A stretch of 64,000 nucleotides of DNA, from assembly GCF_016735515.1 (NCBI RefSeq), contig NZ_JAERQZ010000001.1, positions 558,001-622,000 on the forward strand. Reading direction: 5' to 3'. A program made the translations under genes and the position numbers. Shown here piece by piece: positions 8,428 to 17,417 of this stretch. The notes below the pieces were generated by a model. The model had not been told where the DNA came from. It was given only the letters and a program-made list of their open reading frames with translations, and did no database searches. The DNA is from Piscinibacter sp. HJYY11. GTDB lineage: Bacteria; Pseudomonadota; Gammaproteobacteria; Burkholderiales; Burkholderiaceae_C. Each line of letters begins with the position of its first letter. Positions within the stretch are counted from its first letter, which is position 1.

Positions 8428-10956
8428 TCATGAGGGCGGCAAGGCATAGGCGATGACGTGGTCGCCGGCCTGGGTGCCGAGCGAGCCGTGTCCACCCGCG
8501 ATCACCAGCAGGTACTGGCGGCCGTCACGGCCCTGGTAGGTCATGGGCGTGGCCTGACCGCCGGCCGGCAGGCGCGACTTCCACAGCTCGCGGCCGGTGG
8601 CGAGCTCATAGCCGCGCACGTAATAGTCCAGAGTGCCCGAGAGGAAGGCCACGCCGCCGGCCGTGACGACGGGCCCGCCCAGGTTGGGCACCCCCATGCG
8701 GAAAGGCAGCGGCACCGGCGCGAGGTCGCGCACCGTGCCGTTGCGGTGGCGCCAGGCGACCTGGCCGGTGGTCAGGTCCACGCCCGCCACATAGCCCCAG
8801 GGCGGCTGCTGGCAGGGCAGGCCGAGCGGCGAGGTGAAGGCGCCGAGCTTCACCGCGTAGGGCGCGCCGAAGTTCTCGTTCAGTGCGGGCAGCGGGTCGT
8901 GCGGGCGCGCCTTGCCCTGCACCACGGGCGTGGTGTTGTCGGGCCGCGGCACGAGCGTGGCGTGGAAGGCGAGGTAGGTCGGCGTCACGAAGGCGACCTG
9001 CCGCACCGGGTCGACCGCGATGCCGCCCCAGTTGAAGACGCCGAAGTTGCCCGGGTACACCAGCGTGCCGCCCGTGGTGGGCGGGGTGTAGCGGCCCTCG
9101 TAGCGCAGGCGCTTGAGCGCGATGCGGCAGCCCATCTGGTCGAACCAGGTGGCGCCCCACATGGCCGCGCCGGTGAGCGGCGGCGGGTCGAAGCTCAGGG
9201 CCGACACCGGCTGCGTGGGCGCGGTGCGGTCGCCGGCCGTGGCGCCCTGCGGCACTGGCCGCTCGGTCACCGGCAGCAGCGGTTGGCCGTTGCGCCGGTC
9301 GAGCACGAAGAGCTCGCCTTGCTTGGTGGCCTGCACGAGCGCCGGCACGCGGTTGCCGCTGAGGGTGAGGTCGATGAGGCTGGGCTGCGAGGGCACGTCG
9401 TAGTCCCACAGGTCGTGGTGCACGGTCTGGAAGACCCAGCGTTCGCGGCCGGTGGCCAGCTCGAGCGCGACCACGGCCGACGAGTAGCGCTCCACCTCCG
9501 GCGTGCGGCTCGCGCCCCACTGGTCGGGTGGCTGGTTGCCCATGGGCACGTAGACCAGGCCCAGCGCTTCGTCCACCGCCGAGATCGACCAGCTGTTGGG
9601 CGTGCTCTGCACGTAGGTCTGGCCCTCGGGCAGCGGCTCGGTCTGCTCGGGGCGGCCCGGGTCCCAGTTCCACACCAGCTCGCCGGTCTGCACGTCGAAG
9701 GCGCGGATCACGCCCGAGGGCTCGGTGGTCGACACGTTGTCGAGCACCGTGCCGCCCACGATGACGATCCGCTGCGTCACCACCGGCGGCGAGGTGGAGT
9801 AGTAGCCGCCGTGGCGCACGTGCGGCATGCCGCGCCACAGGTCGATCTGACCAGTGCCGCGACCGAAGTTGCGGCAGACGCTTCCGGTCGACGGGTCGAG
9901 CGCGATGATGCGGCCGTCGGCCGTGGGCATGAAGAGGCGCGCGCCACAGCGATCGGTGACCGGGCCCTCCGCCGTGGCCACGGGCAGCTCGGTCGGCGCG
10001 GGGGCCGAGGCCGCAGCGGGCGCATTGGCTGCCTCGGTCGGGCCGGGGTGGTAGGCGAGGCCGCGACAGGTGAGGTGCTGCAGCGCGAGGCCGCTCTTGA
10101 TGCGCGGGTCGTAGCGCCAGACCTGCTGGCCGGTCGTGGCATCGAGCGCGATCACCTGCTGGTGCGGCGTGCAGAGGAAGAGGCGATCGCCGATCTTGAG
10201 CGGCGTCACCTCGAAGGTGGTTTCTTCCGGGTCGCCCGCGCGCCCGCGCATGTCACCCGTGCGGAAGCTCCAGGCCACCTGCAGCCGCTCGACGTTCTCT
10301 GGCGTGATCTGCGTGAGCGGCGAGTAGCGCTGCCCGTGCCCCGTGCGACCGTAGGCGTGCCATTCGCCCGGGGGCGCGTCATGCGTGCCGGCCGAGCCGC
10401 TGGCCGCTGCAGGCGCGGCCGCCGCCATCGGTGCCGAGGCGAGCGTGCCGCTGCGGTCGTGCGGATCGTGGAGCCAGCTTGCCACCGCCACGCCCACGAA
10501 GACCAGCAGCGACACGGCCAACGCCACGCGCCCGGGGGCCCAGCCCGCACTGTCACGTCGGGCGGCCGACCAGCCCGGGTCGGCCTCGCGGCTGAGGAGC
10601 CTGCGCGCATACGGCGGCAGGAGCAGCAGCAGGCCGATGAGGAAGGGCACGTCGCAGCGGATCGCGATGGCCCACCAGTCGAGGCCTGCTTCCCACAGCG
10701 ACCAGGCGATCGTGGCCAGCAGCAGGAGCGCCTGCACCCACCAGGCCAGGCTGTTGCCACGCGCCAGCATCACGGCGCACAGCAGCAGCGCGGCCCCCGC
10801 GCCGAGGTAGAACCACGAACCCCCGAGCACCGCGAGCCAGGTGCCGCCGCCCACGAGCGCGAGGCCCATGAGCCCGAGCAGCACGGCGGTGGTGATCAGG
10901 AGCAGCGATCGGGAGCGAGGTGCGCGTGCCATGCCCCGAGGTGCGGCAAGGCGCAT
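8428..10956 (-). CDS. Membrane-bound PQQ-dependent dehydrogenase (glucose/quinate/shikimate family)
   Basis: An 842-residue protein. The N-terminal ~170 residues have five hydrophobic helices, as in membrane glucose dehydrogenase. The remainder is a periplasmic eight-bladed PQQ propeller with recurring A-x-D-x-x-T-G-x-x-x-W strands (e.g. ALDATTGQQVW, AFDVQTGELVW, ELATGRELW). The family oxidises sugars or cyclic polyols and passes electrons to ubiquinone; the substrate here is unknown. ATG at 10956 is used; an alternative ATG lies at 10932. Neither has a well-spaced ribosome site. Divergent from the HtrA gene. Confidence 0.88.
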   Translation of the reverse strand: MRLAAPRGMARAPRSRSLLLITTAVLLGLMGLALVGGGTWLAVLGGSWFYLGAGAALLLCAVMLARGNSLAWWVQALLLLATIAWSLWEAGLDWWAIAIRCDVPFLIGLLLLLPPYARRLLSREADPGWSAARRDSAGWAPGRVALAVSLLVFVGVAVASWLHDPHDRSGTLASAPMAAAAPAAASGSAGTHDAPPGEWHAYGRTGHGQRYSPLTQITPENVERLQVAWSFRTGDMRGRAGDPEETTFEVTPLKIGDRLFLCTPHQQVIALDATTGQQVWRYDPRIKSGLALQHLTCRGLAYHPGPTEAANAPAAASAPAPTELPVATAEGPVTDRCGARLFMPTADGRIIALDPSTGSVCRNFGRGTGQIDLWRGMPHVRHGGYYSTSPPVVTQRIVIVGGTVLDNVSTTEPSGVIRAFDVQTGELVWNWDPGRPEQTEPLPEGQTYVQSTPNSWSISAVDEALGLVYVPMGNQPPDQWGASRTPEVERYSSAVVALELATGRERWVFQTVHHDLWDYDVPSQPSLIDLTLSGNRVPALVQATKQGELFVLDRRNGQPLLPVTERPVPQGATAGDRTAPTQPVSALSFDPPPLTGAAMWGATWFDQMGCRIALKRLRYEGRYTPPTTGGTLVYPGNFGVFNWGGIAVDPVRQVAFVTPTYLAFHATLVPRPDNTTPVVQGKARPHDPLPALNENFGAPYAVKLGAFTSPLGLPCQQPPWGYVAGVDLTTGQVAWRHRNGTVRDLAPVPLPFRMGVPNLGGPVVTAGGVAFLSGTLDYYVRGYELATGRELWKSRLPAGGQATPMTYQGRDGRQYLLVIAGGHGSLGTQAGDHVIAYALPPS

Positions 10957-10997
10957 GCCCCTGGGATGAAGCTCTTGCGGCGGCAGCGGTCCGCGCC

Positions 10998-11011
10998 TTG
11001 ACTGGCATCAA
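10998..11011. promoter_or_regulatory. FNR/Anr-like box TTGAC-N4-ATCAA
   Basis: The 14-bp dyad TTGACTGGCATCAA differs by one base from the FNR consensus TTGAT-N4-ATCAA. Its centre (11004.5) is 41.5 bp upstream of the HtrA ATG and 48 bp upstream of the PQQ dehydrogenase start, so it could serve either. A GATAGA sequence at 11033-11038 is a possible -10 element for HtrA. Assignment is by pattern only. Confidence 0.6.
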
Positions 11012-11045
11012 GGTCCAGCCGATGGGCGCCTCGATAGAGTGGAGC

Positions 11046-12125
11046 ATGTACTGGCCTTCACCCGTTCCGAGCCTGAAGACCTGCAACACCGTTGCCACGG
11101 TGGCGGCGATGTGCCTGCGGTTTGCAGCGCTCATCTTCCCGGCCCAGGCCGCGGCGCACGGCGAGATGCCCGGCTTCTCAAGCGCCCTCCGGGGAGCGCT
11201 GCCGAGCATCGTCTCGGTGTATGGAGAGGGCCGCGAAGACCCACACGATGTCATCGAGTTCGAGAACCAGGGTGCCCGGCGCCCTCAACGGCTGGAGCGC
11301 TCGCCGTGGCGGGCGGACATCAGCCCCGCCACGATCGGTGCAGGATTCTTCCTCGACGCGCAGGGCGCCTTCGTGACGGCCGCGCATGTCGTGGCCGGCT
11401 CGCACCGTGTTCTGGTGAAGACGGCCGACCTTCAGGTGGCGGTCGCGGAAATCGTCGGGACCGACGAAGACACCGACATCGCCGTGCTCCGGGTTCGCGG
11501 GTTGGTGTCGGCCGTTCCCGCGTTTGGCCGGCCTGCGGCGTCCCGCCCCGGTGACTGGGTGCTGGCCGTGGGCGAACCGTTTGGCCTCCAGCGCTCCGTG
11601 GTCGCCGGCATCGTCTCCGGCCGCACGAGGCATCTGGCCGAAGACGCAGAAGGGTTCTTCATCCAGAGCGACATTGCCATGAACCCCGGGAACTCCGGCG
11701 GGCCGCTGCTCAACGCATCCGGCGCCATCATCGGCATGAACCTGCGAACCGTGGTCGGCCCCTACGGCACGGCTGGCGTCAGCCTCTCGATCCCGATCGA
11801 CATCGTGCTGCAGATCGCCGAGGAGATTCGACAAGGTGGCACCAGGCGGCCGAGGCTGGGCGCAACGTTCGAGGATGTTTCGCCGTCGGCCGCATTGGCG
11901 GCTGGAAGGCGCTACGCATCGGGTGCGTTCGTCACGGGCCTGCGCGACGCGGGACTCGGCCGCGCCATGGGCCTGCGGCTTGGAGACATCGTCATCGGCA
12001 TGAACGGCCAGCCGATCGAAGACAGCGCCGACCTGGCACGTTGGCTTCTGGCATGGCGAGAGGCCAGGGGAACCCGGCTCGTCGTCTGGCGCGAAGGCGC
12101 ATACCTCGCGCTGCGCCTGCCCTAA
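11046..12125 (+). CDS. Trypsin-like serine protease with C-terminal PDZ domain (HtrA/Deg family)
   Basis: A 359-residue protein with a signal-like N-terminus (hydrophobic about 17-37). The catalytic triad is complete: His114 (TAAHVV), Asp144 (DTDIAVL), Ser217 (NPGNSGGPL). A single C-terminal PDZ domain (about 270-355, LRLGDIVIGMNGQPI) binds substrate C-termini or regulates activity. This is the layout of DegS/DegP-type periplasmic proteases that handle envelope protein damage. Start ATG 11046 has GGAG at 11041-11044, very close, so a leaderless or nearly leaderless message is possible. It converges on the next gene with a 4-nt overlap. Confidence 0.87.
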   Translation: MYWPSPVPSLKTCNTVATVAAMCLRFAALIFPAQAAAHGEMPGFSSALRGALPSIVSVYGEGREDPHDVIEFENQGARRPQRLERSPWRADISPATIGAGFFLDAQGAFVTAAHVVAGSHRVLVKTADLQVAVAEIVGTDEDTDIAVLRVRGLVSAVPAFGRPAASRPGDWVLAVGEPFGLQRSVVAGIVSGRTRHLAEDAEGFFIQSDIAMNPGNSGGPLLNASGAIIGMNLRTVVGPYGTAGVSLSIPIDIVLQIAEEIRQGGTRRPRLGATFEDVSPSAALAAGRRYASGAFVTGLRDAGLGRAMGLRLGDIVIGMNGQPIEDSADLARWLLAWREARGTRLVVWREGAYLALRLP

Positions 12126-13246
12126 GGTCGCTCCGCCGCGGGCGAGGAAGGCAGCAGTTGTCGCATGCCCGCAAGGAACGGACCGAAGTCGATGGGCTTC
12201 GTCCAGTAGCGGGCAGCGCCTGCGGCGAGTGCCGCGGCCACTTGGTCGCCTGTGGCGCTGGCAGAGAGTGCCGCCACGCGAATGTGGCGAGTCGATGGTT
12301 GCTCGCGCAGGCGCTTGAGCACCTGCAGGCCGTGAAGATCCGGGAGGTGCATGTCGAGCAGGACGAGGTCGGGCTGCTCCGTGTGCGCCAGAGACAGCCC
12401 CGAGGCTCCGTCTTCCGCCACCGTCACGCGCACGGCGGGCCAGCAGCGCAGCAGCTCGGTCACGAGCAGTGCGTTGACCGGGTCGTCTTCGATGTAGAGC
12501 ACATGCCCCGTCGGATGGGTGTTCGACGGGGGCGAACTGACGGCCGGGCTCTGGACCGAGTGAACACCCAACGCCAGCATGTCGTCGATCAATGCGCGCA
12601 ACCGCTCCCCGGCAGTCAGCACCAGACGGAGTTGTTCGCGCTCCTGCTCGGAGAGGCGTTCAAGCGCGGAGGCCTGGACCAGGCGGGTCATCCCCAGGAC
12701 AGCGTTGAGCGGAGTCCGCAGCTCATGGCTCATGCGCGACATGAAGTCCGTCTTCGCGCGGTGCGCGGCCTCCGCGGCGACGTAGGCCTCGCGAGCGCGC
12801 TCGAGTGCCCGTTGTTCAGCCGCGTCCCGGATGACGGCCGTCATGAGGACACCGGCGCCTTCTCCCGCGCGCGAGATGGAAGCCTGGATGGCGAACTCGG
12901 TGCCGTCCGAGCGCAAGCCCGTGAGCATCTGCGTGGCACCCATGGCACGCGCGCTTGCGCCGGTGGCCGCGAACTGGCCGACCATCTGCGCATGCAGCGC
13001 CCGCGCTTCGGTCGGTATCAGGCAGGCCAACGGCTGTCCCAGCATGCTGGCGGGCTCGTAGCCGAACATGCTTCCCGCGGCGCGATTGAAAAGCCGGATC
13101 CGCTGCTGCACATCGATGGTGATCACGGCATCCAGGACGTTGTCGAGGATGCCCGCAACGAGCCGGTCGATCGGCTCGGCCTCCGGATAGGCGGCCTGCG
13201 GCGATGGGGGATCTGTTGCCACGGTTCGGGTCAGCGCACTCGACAT
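12122..13246 (-). CDS. PAS-HisKA-receiver protein lacking a histidine-kinase ATPase domain
   Basis: A 374-residue protein in three parts: a PAS domain (about 28-150; VLDAVITID, NRAAGSMFGYEP), a HisKA dimerisation helix with the phosphoacceptor His174 (SHELRTPLNAVLG), and a receiver domain (about 246-365; acidic pair YIEDDP, phospho-Asp298 in LLLDMHLPD, Lys in YWTKP). The N/G1/G2 boxes of an HATPase_c domain should lie between HisKA and REC, but only about 25 residues separate them. It cannot autophosphorylate as written and may be a phosphorelay intermediate or a dimerising sensor. Divergent from the quinone oxidoreductase; two FNR-like boxes lie between. Confidence 0.85.
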   Translation of the reverse strand: MSSALTRTVATDPPSPQAAYPEAEPIDRLVAGILDNVLDAVITIDVQQRIRLFNRAAGSMFGYEPASMLGQPLACLIPTEARALHAQMVGQFAATGASARAMGATQMLTGLRSDGTEFAIQASISRAGEGAGVLMTAVIRDAAEQRALERAREAYVAAEAAHRAKTDFMSRMSHELRTPLNAVLGMTRLVQASALERLSEQEREQLRLVLTAGERLRALIDDMLALGVHSVQSPAVSSPPSNTHPTGHVLYIEDDPVNALLVTELLRCWPAVRVTVAEDGASGLSLAHTEQPDLVLLDMHLPDLHGLQVLKRLREQPSTRHIRVAALSASATGDQVAAALAAGAARYWTKPIDFGPFLAGMRQLLPSSPAAERP

Positions 13247-13276
13247 CAGCCTACGGCTGCGCACCCGGTGTGGCGT

Positions 13277-13290
13277 TTGACCGGCGTCAA
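13277..13290. promoter_or_regulatory. FNR/Anr-like box TTGAC-N4-GTCAA
   Basis: The perfect dyad TTGACCGGCGTCAA sits between the sensor protein (start 13246) and the quinone oxidoreductase (start 13374). Its centre is 37 bp from the sensor start and 90 bp from the oxidoreductase start. It differs by one base per half-site from the FNR consensus. Confidence 0.55.
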
Positions 13291-13324
13291 AGCCTGGTTG
13301 CTGCCATTCCCTCCGGCCGCTTCG

Positions 13325-13338
13325 TTGATGCAGGTCAA
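13325..13338. promoter_or_regulatory. FNR/Anr-like box TTGAT-N4-GTCAA
   Basis: TTGATGCAGGTCAA has one perfect FNR half-site and one single mismatch. It is centred 42.5 bp upstream of the ATG at 13374, with TAGGCT (13360-13365) as a possible -10, so FNR-type activation would put the transcript start at or next to the start codon. Confidence 0.6.
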
Positions 13339-13373
13339 CGCTGCGCGCTGCGGCACGCCTAGGCTGCGTTCTC

Positions 13374-13973
13374 ATGAAAAGCGACTCGCCTCGGCGCATC
13401 CTCATCCTCCAAGGCCACCCGGACGGCAAGGAGCAGCACTTCTGCCACGCGCTGGCCTCGGCCTATGCCGCAGGTGCGCAAGCGGCCGGGCACGAGGTGA
13501 AGACCATCACCATCGCCGAGATCGACTTCCCCCTGCTGCGCAGCAAGCAGGACTGGGACAGCGGCGCGCTGCCGCCCGCACTGCTGCCGGCGCAGGAGGC
13601 GATCGCGTGGGCGCAGCACATCGTGCTCGTGTTCCCCTTGTGGCTGGGCGGCATGCCGGCGCTGGTGAAGGGGTTCCTCGAACAGGTGGCACGGCCGGGC
13701 TTCGCGCTGGAAAAAGTGGCGGGGCATCCGATGGCGAAGAAGCTTCTCACCGGGCGCTCGGCGCGCATCGTGGTCACGATGGGCATGCCGGCCCTGGTGT
13801 ACCGCTGGTACTTCCGCGCGCACAGCCTCAAGGCGCTGGAGCGCAACATCCTCGGCTTCGTCGGCATCGCGCCGATCCACGAAACGCTGGTCGGCCTGGT
13901 CGAGGGGCTGGACGATGCCGCACGAAGTGAATGGCTCGACAAGTTGCGAGCGCTCGGCCGGCGCGGCGCATGA
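13374..13973 (+). CDS. NAD(P)H oxidoreductase, flavodoxin-like fold (NQO/KefF/MdaB type)
   Basis: A 199-residue protein with the FMN-binding start ILILQGHPDGK, the HIVLVFPLWLGGMPALVKGFLEQV segment characteristic of NAD(P)H:quinone oxidoreductases, and GMPALVYRWYF in the later half. The family performs two-electron reduction of quinones or acts as a KefC-type channel partner; no Kef gene is adjacent, so quinone reduction is more likely. It runs into the MBL hydrolase gene (10 nt between stop and ATG). Confidence 0.85.
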   Translation: MKSDSPRRILILQGHPDGKEQHFCHALASAYAAGAQAAGHEVKTITIAEIDFPLLRSKQDWDSGALPPALLPAQEAIAWAQHIVLVFPLWLGGMPALVKGFLEQVARPGFALEKVAGHPMAKKLLTGRSARIVVTMGMPALVYRWYFRAHSLKALERNILGFVGIAPIHETLVGLVEGLDDAARSEWLDKLRALGRRGA

Positions 13974-13983
13974 GGAGGGCGGC

Positions 13984-15348
13984 ATGAAACTCACGTTTCT
14001 CGGCGGCACCGGCACCGTCACCGGCTCGAAGTACCTGCTGGAGCACGGCGGTCGCCACCTGATGATCGACTGCGGCCTGTTCCAGGGCCTCAAGCAGCTG
14101 CGGCTGCGCAACTGGGAGCCACTGCCGATCGCGCCCCGCGAGATCGACGCCATCGTGCTCACGCACGCCCACCTGGACCACAGCGGCTACATCCCCCGGC
14201 TCGACCACGCGGGCTTCAACGGCCACGTGCATTGCTCCGCGGCGACGCGCGACCTCTGCGGCCTGCTGCTGCCCGACTCGGGCCGCCTGCTGGAGGAAGA
14301 GGCCGAGTACGCGAACCGCCACGGTTTCTCCAGGCACCGGCCCGCCTTGCCGCTCTACACCGAGGACAACGCGCGTGCCGCGATGGCCGCGTTTCGAGAC
14401 GTCGGCTTCGGGGCGCCGTTCGAGCCGATCCCCGGGGTGTCGGTCACGCTGCGGCGCGCCGGCCACCTGCTGGGCGCGGCCAGCGTGCACGTGGCCTGGA
14501 AGGGTGGGTCGATCCTGTTCTCGGGCGACCTCGGCCGCCAGGAGGACCTGCTGATGGCCCCGCCGGCCCCGCCCGTCGCGTGCGACTGGCTGGTGGTCGA
14601 ATCCACCTACGGCGACCGTGCGCACTCGGCCACGGATGCGCTGGGCGCGCTGGCCGACATCGTGAGCCGCACCGCGGCACGTGGCGGGATCGTCGTGATC
14701 CCGGCCTTTGCCGTCGGGCGAGCCCAGGCGCTGATGTACGGGCTGCACCTGCTGCGCCAGCAGCACCGCATCCCCGACATCCCGGTGTTTCTCAACAGCC
14801 CGATGGCGGCCGACGCGACGCGCTTCTATCGCCAGCACCGGGCCGAGCACCGGCTCGACGAGGCGCAGTGCGAGGCGATGTACCACGCCGCGCGCATCGT
14901 CAACACGGTCGAGGAGTCCAAGCGCCTCAACGACCTTCGCGTGCCTTCCATCATCATCTCGGCGAGCGGCATGGCGTCCGGTGGGCGTGTGCTGCACCAC
15001 CTCAAGGCCTTCGCGCCGGACGGGCGCAACAGCATCGTCTTCGCCGGCTTCCAGGCCGCCGGCACGCGCGGGGCGGCCATGGTGGCGGCCGCCGAGTCGG
15101 TGAAGATCCACGGCCAGCACATCCCGGTGCGGGCCGAGGTGGCATGCCTCGACTCCCTGTCCGCGCATGCCGACCGTGACGAGCTCCTGCGCTGGGCCGG
15201 TGCGCTGCCGGCACGGCCGCGGCATGTGTTCGTCACCCACGGCGAGCCTGTGCCGGCCGACACCCTGCGCCAAGCGCTGGAGGAACGGCACGGCTTCACT
15301 TGCTCGGTGCCGGAGTACCGCGACGTCGTCGACCTCGATCGGCGTTGA
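13984..15348 (+). CDS. MBL-fold/beta-CASP metallohydrolase with RNA-specificity domain
   Basis: A 454-residue protein. The metal-binding motif HAHLDHSG lies near residue 60, preceded by IDCGLFQG; later metal ligands are in FSGDLG and VTHGEP. The insert between is a beta-CASP domain, with AFAVGRAQ and SASGMASGG. This is the architecture of bacterial RNase-like proteins related to CPSF/Ysh1 and to TTHA0252. The protein is probably cytoplasmic and acts on RNA. Start chosen at ATG 13984 (MKLTFLGGTGTVTGS), the usual family N-terminus, with GAGGAGGGC just upstream. Confidence 0.87.
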   Translation: MKLTFLGGTGTVTGSKYLLEHGGRHLMIDCGLFQGLKQLRLRNWEPLPIAPREIDAIVLTHAHLDHSGYIPRLDHAGFNGHVHCSAATRDLCGLLLPDSGRLLEEEAEYANRHGFSRHRPALPLYTEDNARAAMAAFRDVGFGAPFEPIPGVSVTLRRAGHLLGAASVHVAWKGGSILFSGDLGRQEDLLMAPPAPPVACDWLVVESTYGDRAHSATDALGALADIVSRTAARGGIVVIPAFAVGRAQALMYGLHLLRQQHRIPDIPVFLNSPMAADATRFYRQHRAEHRLDEAQCEAMYHAARIVNTVEESKRLNDLRVPSIIISASGMASGGRVLHHLKAFAPDGRNSIVFAGFQAAGTRGAAMVAAAESVKIHGQHIPVRAEVACLDSLSAHADRDELLRWAGALPARPRHVFVTHGEPVPADTLRQALEERHGFTCSVPEYRDVVDLDRR

Positions 15349-15355
15349 ACGCAGC

Positions 15356-16108
15356 TCAGAGCGAGAGGTAGCCGCCGTCGACCGGGAAGTACGCGCCGGT
15401 GCAGAACGAGGCACGGCTGGAGTTGAGCCACAGCACCAGTTCCGCCACTTCGCTTGCGTCGCCGATCCGGCCGATCGGGTGCCTGGACACCAGCAGCGCT
15501 TGCGTCGCCGGGTCCTCCTCCAGCCCCGCGATCATGGGCGTGTGGATGAAGGCGGGGCCGACGGCGTTGATGCGCACGCCGCGGGGCGAGTACTCCAGCG
15601 CCGCCGTCTTCGTGAGGCCGACCACGCCGTGCTTGGCAGCGGTATAGGCCGGCGCATTGGCGAAGCCCACGCTGCCCAGGATGGAGGCCACGTTGACGAT
15701 GCTGCCACCGGTCTTCAGCAGCTCGGGCAGCTCGTACTTCATGCAGTGGAAGACACCGGAGAGGTTGACGCCGATGACGCGTTGCCACGCGTCCAGCGGG
15801 TAGTCGGCGGTGGGCGCGAGATCGCCGCCGATGCCGGCGTTGTTGCAGGCCACGTCGAGTCGACCGAAGACCTCGACGCAGCGCGCCACCAGCCGCTCGC
15901 AGTCGGAGGCGACGCTGACGTCCGCGGGCACGAAGACCGCGTTCGTGTCCGACATGGCGCGCAGCAGCTCCACCGTCTCTTCGCCGCCGGCGACGTTGAC
16001 GTCAGACACCACCACCTTGGCGCGTTCGCGCCCATATGCGAGTGCGATGGCACGGCCGATGCCCGATGCCGCGCCCGTCACGAGACAGACCTTGTCCTTG
16101 AGTAGCAT
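15356..16108 (-). CDS. Short-chain dehydrogenase/reductase (SDR), glucose-dehydrogenase-like
   Basis: A 250-residue classical SDR: TGAASGIGRA for cofactor binding near the N-terminus, CNNAGIGG, the catalytic Ser-Tyr-Lys (S in NVASILG, YTAAK), and a C-terminal VDGG. An Asp after the second strand (VVSDVNVAG) favours NAD over NADP. Substrate unknown. It converges on the MBL gene (7 nt apart) and lies 97 bp downstream of the HlyD gene with a degenerate FNR-like box in front, so it probably has its own promoter. Confidence 0.88.
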   Translation of the reverse strand: MLLKDKVCLVTGAASGIGRAIALAYGRERAKVVVSDVNVAGGEETVELLRAMSDTNAVFVPADVSVASDCERLVARCVEVFGRLDVACNNAGIGGDLAPTADYPLDAWQRVIGVNLSGVFHCMKYELPELLKTGGSIVNVASILGSVGFANAPAYTAAKHGVVGLTKTAALEYSPRGVRINAVGPAFIHTPMIAGLEEDPATQALLVSRHPIGRIGDASEVAELVLWLNSSRASFCTGAYFPVDGGYLSL

Positions 16109-16167
16109 GGTGATCCCCTCTGGAGTGCTGCGATGCCCGATGGTCGGCGCAGGCCGCAAGGCGCGGT

Positions 16168-16181
16168 TTGATGCTGCGCAA
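16168..16181. promoter_or_regulatory. Degenerate FNR-like box TTGAT-N4-CGCAA
   Basis: TTGATGCTGCGCAA has one perfect half-site and one poor one. The centre is 66 bp upstream of the SDR ATG, which allows a class II position with a leader of about 25 nt. Weak on its own; its weight comes from the similar boxes nearby. Confidence 0.4.
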
Positions 16182-16205
16182 ACAAGGGCACGCCAGCCCG
16201 CGCGA

Positions 16206-17414
16206 TCAGACCTTACGAGCCTGCACCCGCGCGCCTTCGCGGACCGTGGGCGGCGGGTAGACCACCACCACGGCGCCGGGCGCGAGGCCCTTGCGCACCC
16301 AGGCATGGCTGGCATTGCGCGCGCCGATCTCCACCGGCACCAGGCGCGCGCGGCCGCCGTCGATGCGGAACACGCCGAACGCCGCTCGGCCGTCGGCATC
16401 GGTCAGCGGAAACACCGCGCTTGCCGGCACCTGCACCGCCTGCGACAGCGCGAGCATCACCACCCGCACCCCCACGCGATAGCCGTCGCCCAGGGCCGAC
16501 CACTCGCCCGCGGGGCTCGTGATGTCGATCACCACCTTCACCCGCTGCTCCTCGACGCCGAGTGCCGAGATCTTGGTGAAGGCGGAAGGCTCGATGCGGC
16601 GCACCTGCGCGTAGAGGGTGCCGTCGCCGCCCCAGCGTTCGATCAGCACGGGCGACCCCGGCCGCACCTTCAGGGCGTCAGTCGTCAGCAGCTCCGAGAC
16701 GATCTCGAGCGCCGCGGTGTCGCCCAGCTCCATCAGCGGCGCCCCGAGGGGAACCGCACTCTCGCTGACCTGCGCCAGCCGGAGCACGCGGCCGCCTGCC
16801 GGTGCGCGGACGCTGAAGACACGCCGGCCCGATGTCGTGCCCCGCATCGCCATCAAGGCCGCGCGCGCCTGCGCCACCTCATGCTCGGCCACGACGCGGG
16901 CCTGCTGCGAAGCATCGAGCTCCTTCTGCGCGGCCTCGACGGCGAGGCGGGTGGCCTCCAGCTTGTTGAGCGAGACGAAGCCCTGCGCGGCCAGTTGCTC
17001 CGAGCGCGTGGCCTCGTTGTTCGCCTGCTGCAGGCCGATGCGTGCGCCGTCGGCCTGTGTCTTCGTGCGCTCGCGCTGCGCCTCGGCGGCGGCCAGGCGG
17101 GCCTGCAGCTCCTTGAGCGTTCGCTCGTCGAGCATGGGGGCGAGCACCGGCGTGAGCTCGGCGACCACCGCGCCGGCCTCGACACGGTCGCCCTCGCGCA
17201 GCGTCACACGGCTGAGCTGCCCCGCGAGCGGCGCCGAGACGACGTAGCGGTCGCGCAGGCGTGTCTTGCCGTCCTCGTCGATGGTGGTCTGGAACGGCGC
17301 CTGCACGACCGTCGCCACTTCGACTTCGACAGGCCTCGGTGCAAAGGCCCAGACCAGCAGGCCGACGGCCGCCAGGGCCACGCCTGCCATCGTCACCACG
17401 GTAGAACGCTTCAT
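16206..17414 (-). CDS. HlyD-family periplasmic adaptor of an ABC efflux system
   Basis: A 402-residue membrane-fusion protein: one N-terminal anchor helix (about 8-25), a split lipoyl domain (VSAPLAGQLSRV and VRAPAGGRVLRL), a long alpha-hairpin between (about 105-200, rich in Ala/Glu/Gln), then a beta-barrel. It joins an inner-membrane pump to an outer-membrane channel. It follows the permease gene by 3 nt and is the last of an ATPase-permease-adaptor set; no TolC-like gene is present here. Confidence 0.88.
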   Translation of the reverse strand: MKRSTVVTMAGVALAAVGLLVWAFAPRPVEVEVATVVQAPFQTTIDEDGKTRLRDRYVVSAPLAGQLSRVTLREGDRVEAGAVVAELTPVLAPMLDERTLKELQARLAAAEAQRERTKTQADGARIGLQQANNEATRSEQLAAQGFVSLNKLEATRLAVEAAQKELDASQQARVVAEHEVAQARAALMAMRGTTSGRRVFSVRAPAGGRVLRLAQVSESAVPLGAPLMELGDTAALEIVSELLTTDALKVRPGSPVLIERWGGDGTLYAQVRRIEPSAFTKISALGVEEQRVKVVIDITSPAGEWSALGDGYRVGVRVVMLALSQAVQVPASAVFPLTDADGRAAFGVFRIDGGRARLVPVEIGARNASHAWVRKGLAPGAVVVVYPPPTVREGARVQARKV

Positions 17415-17417
17415 CGA

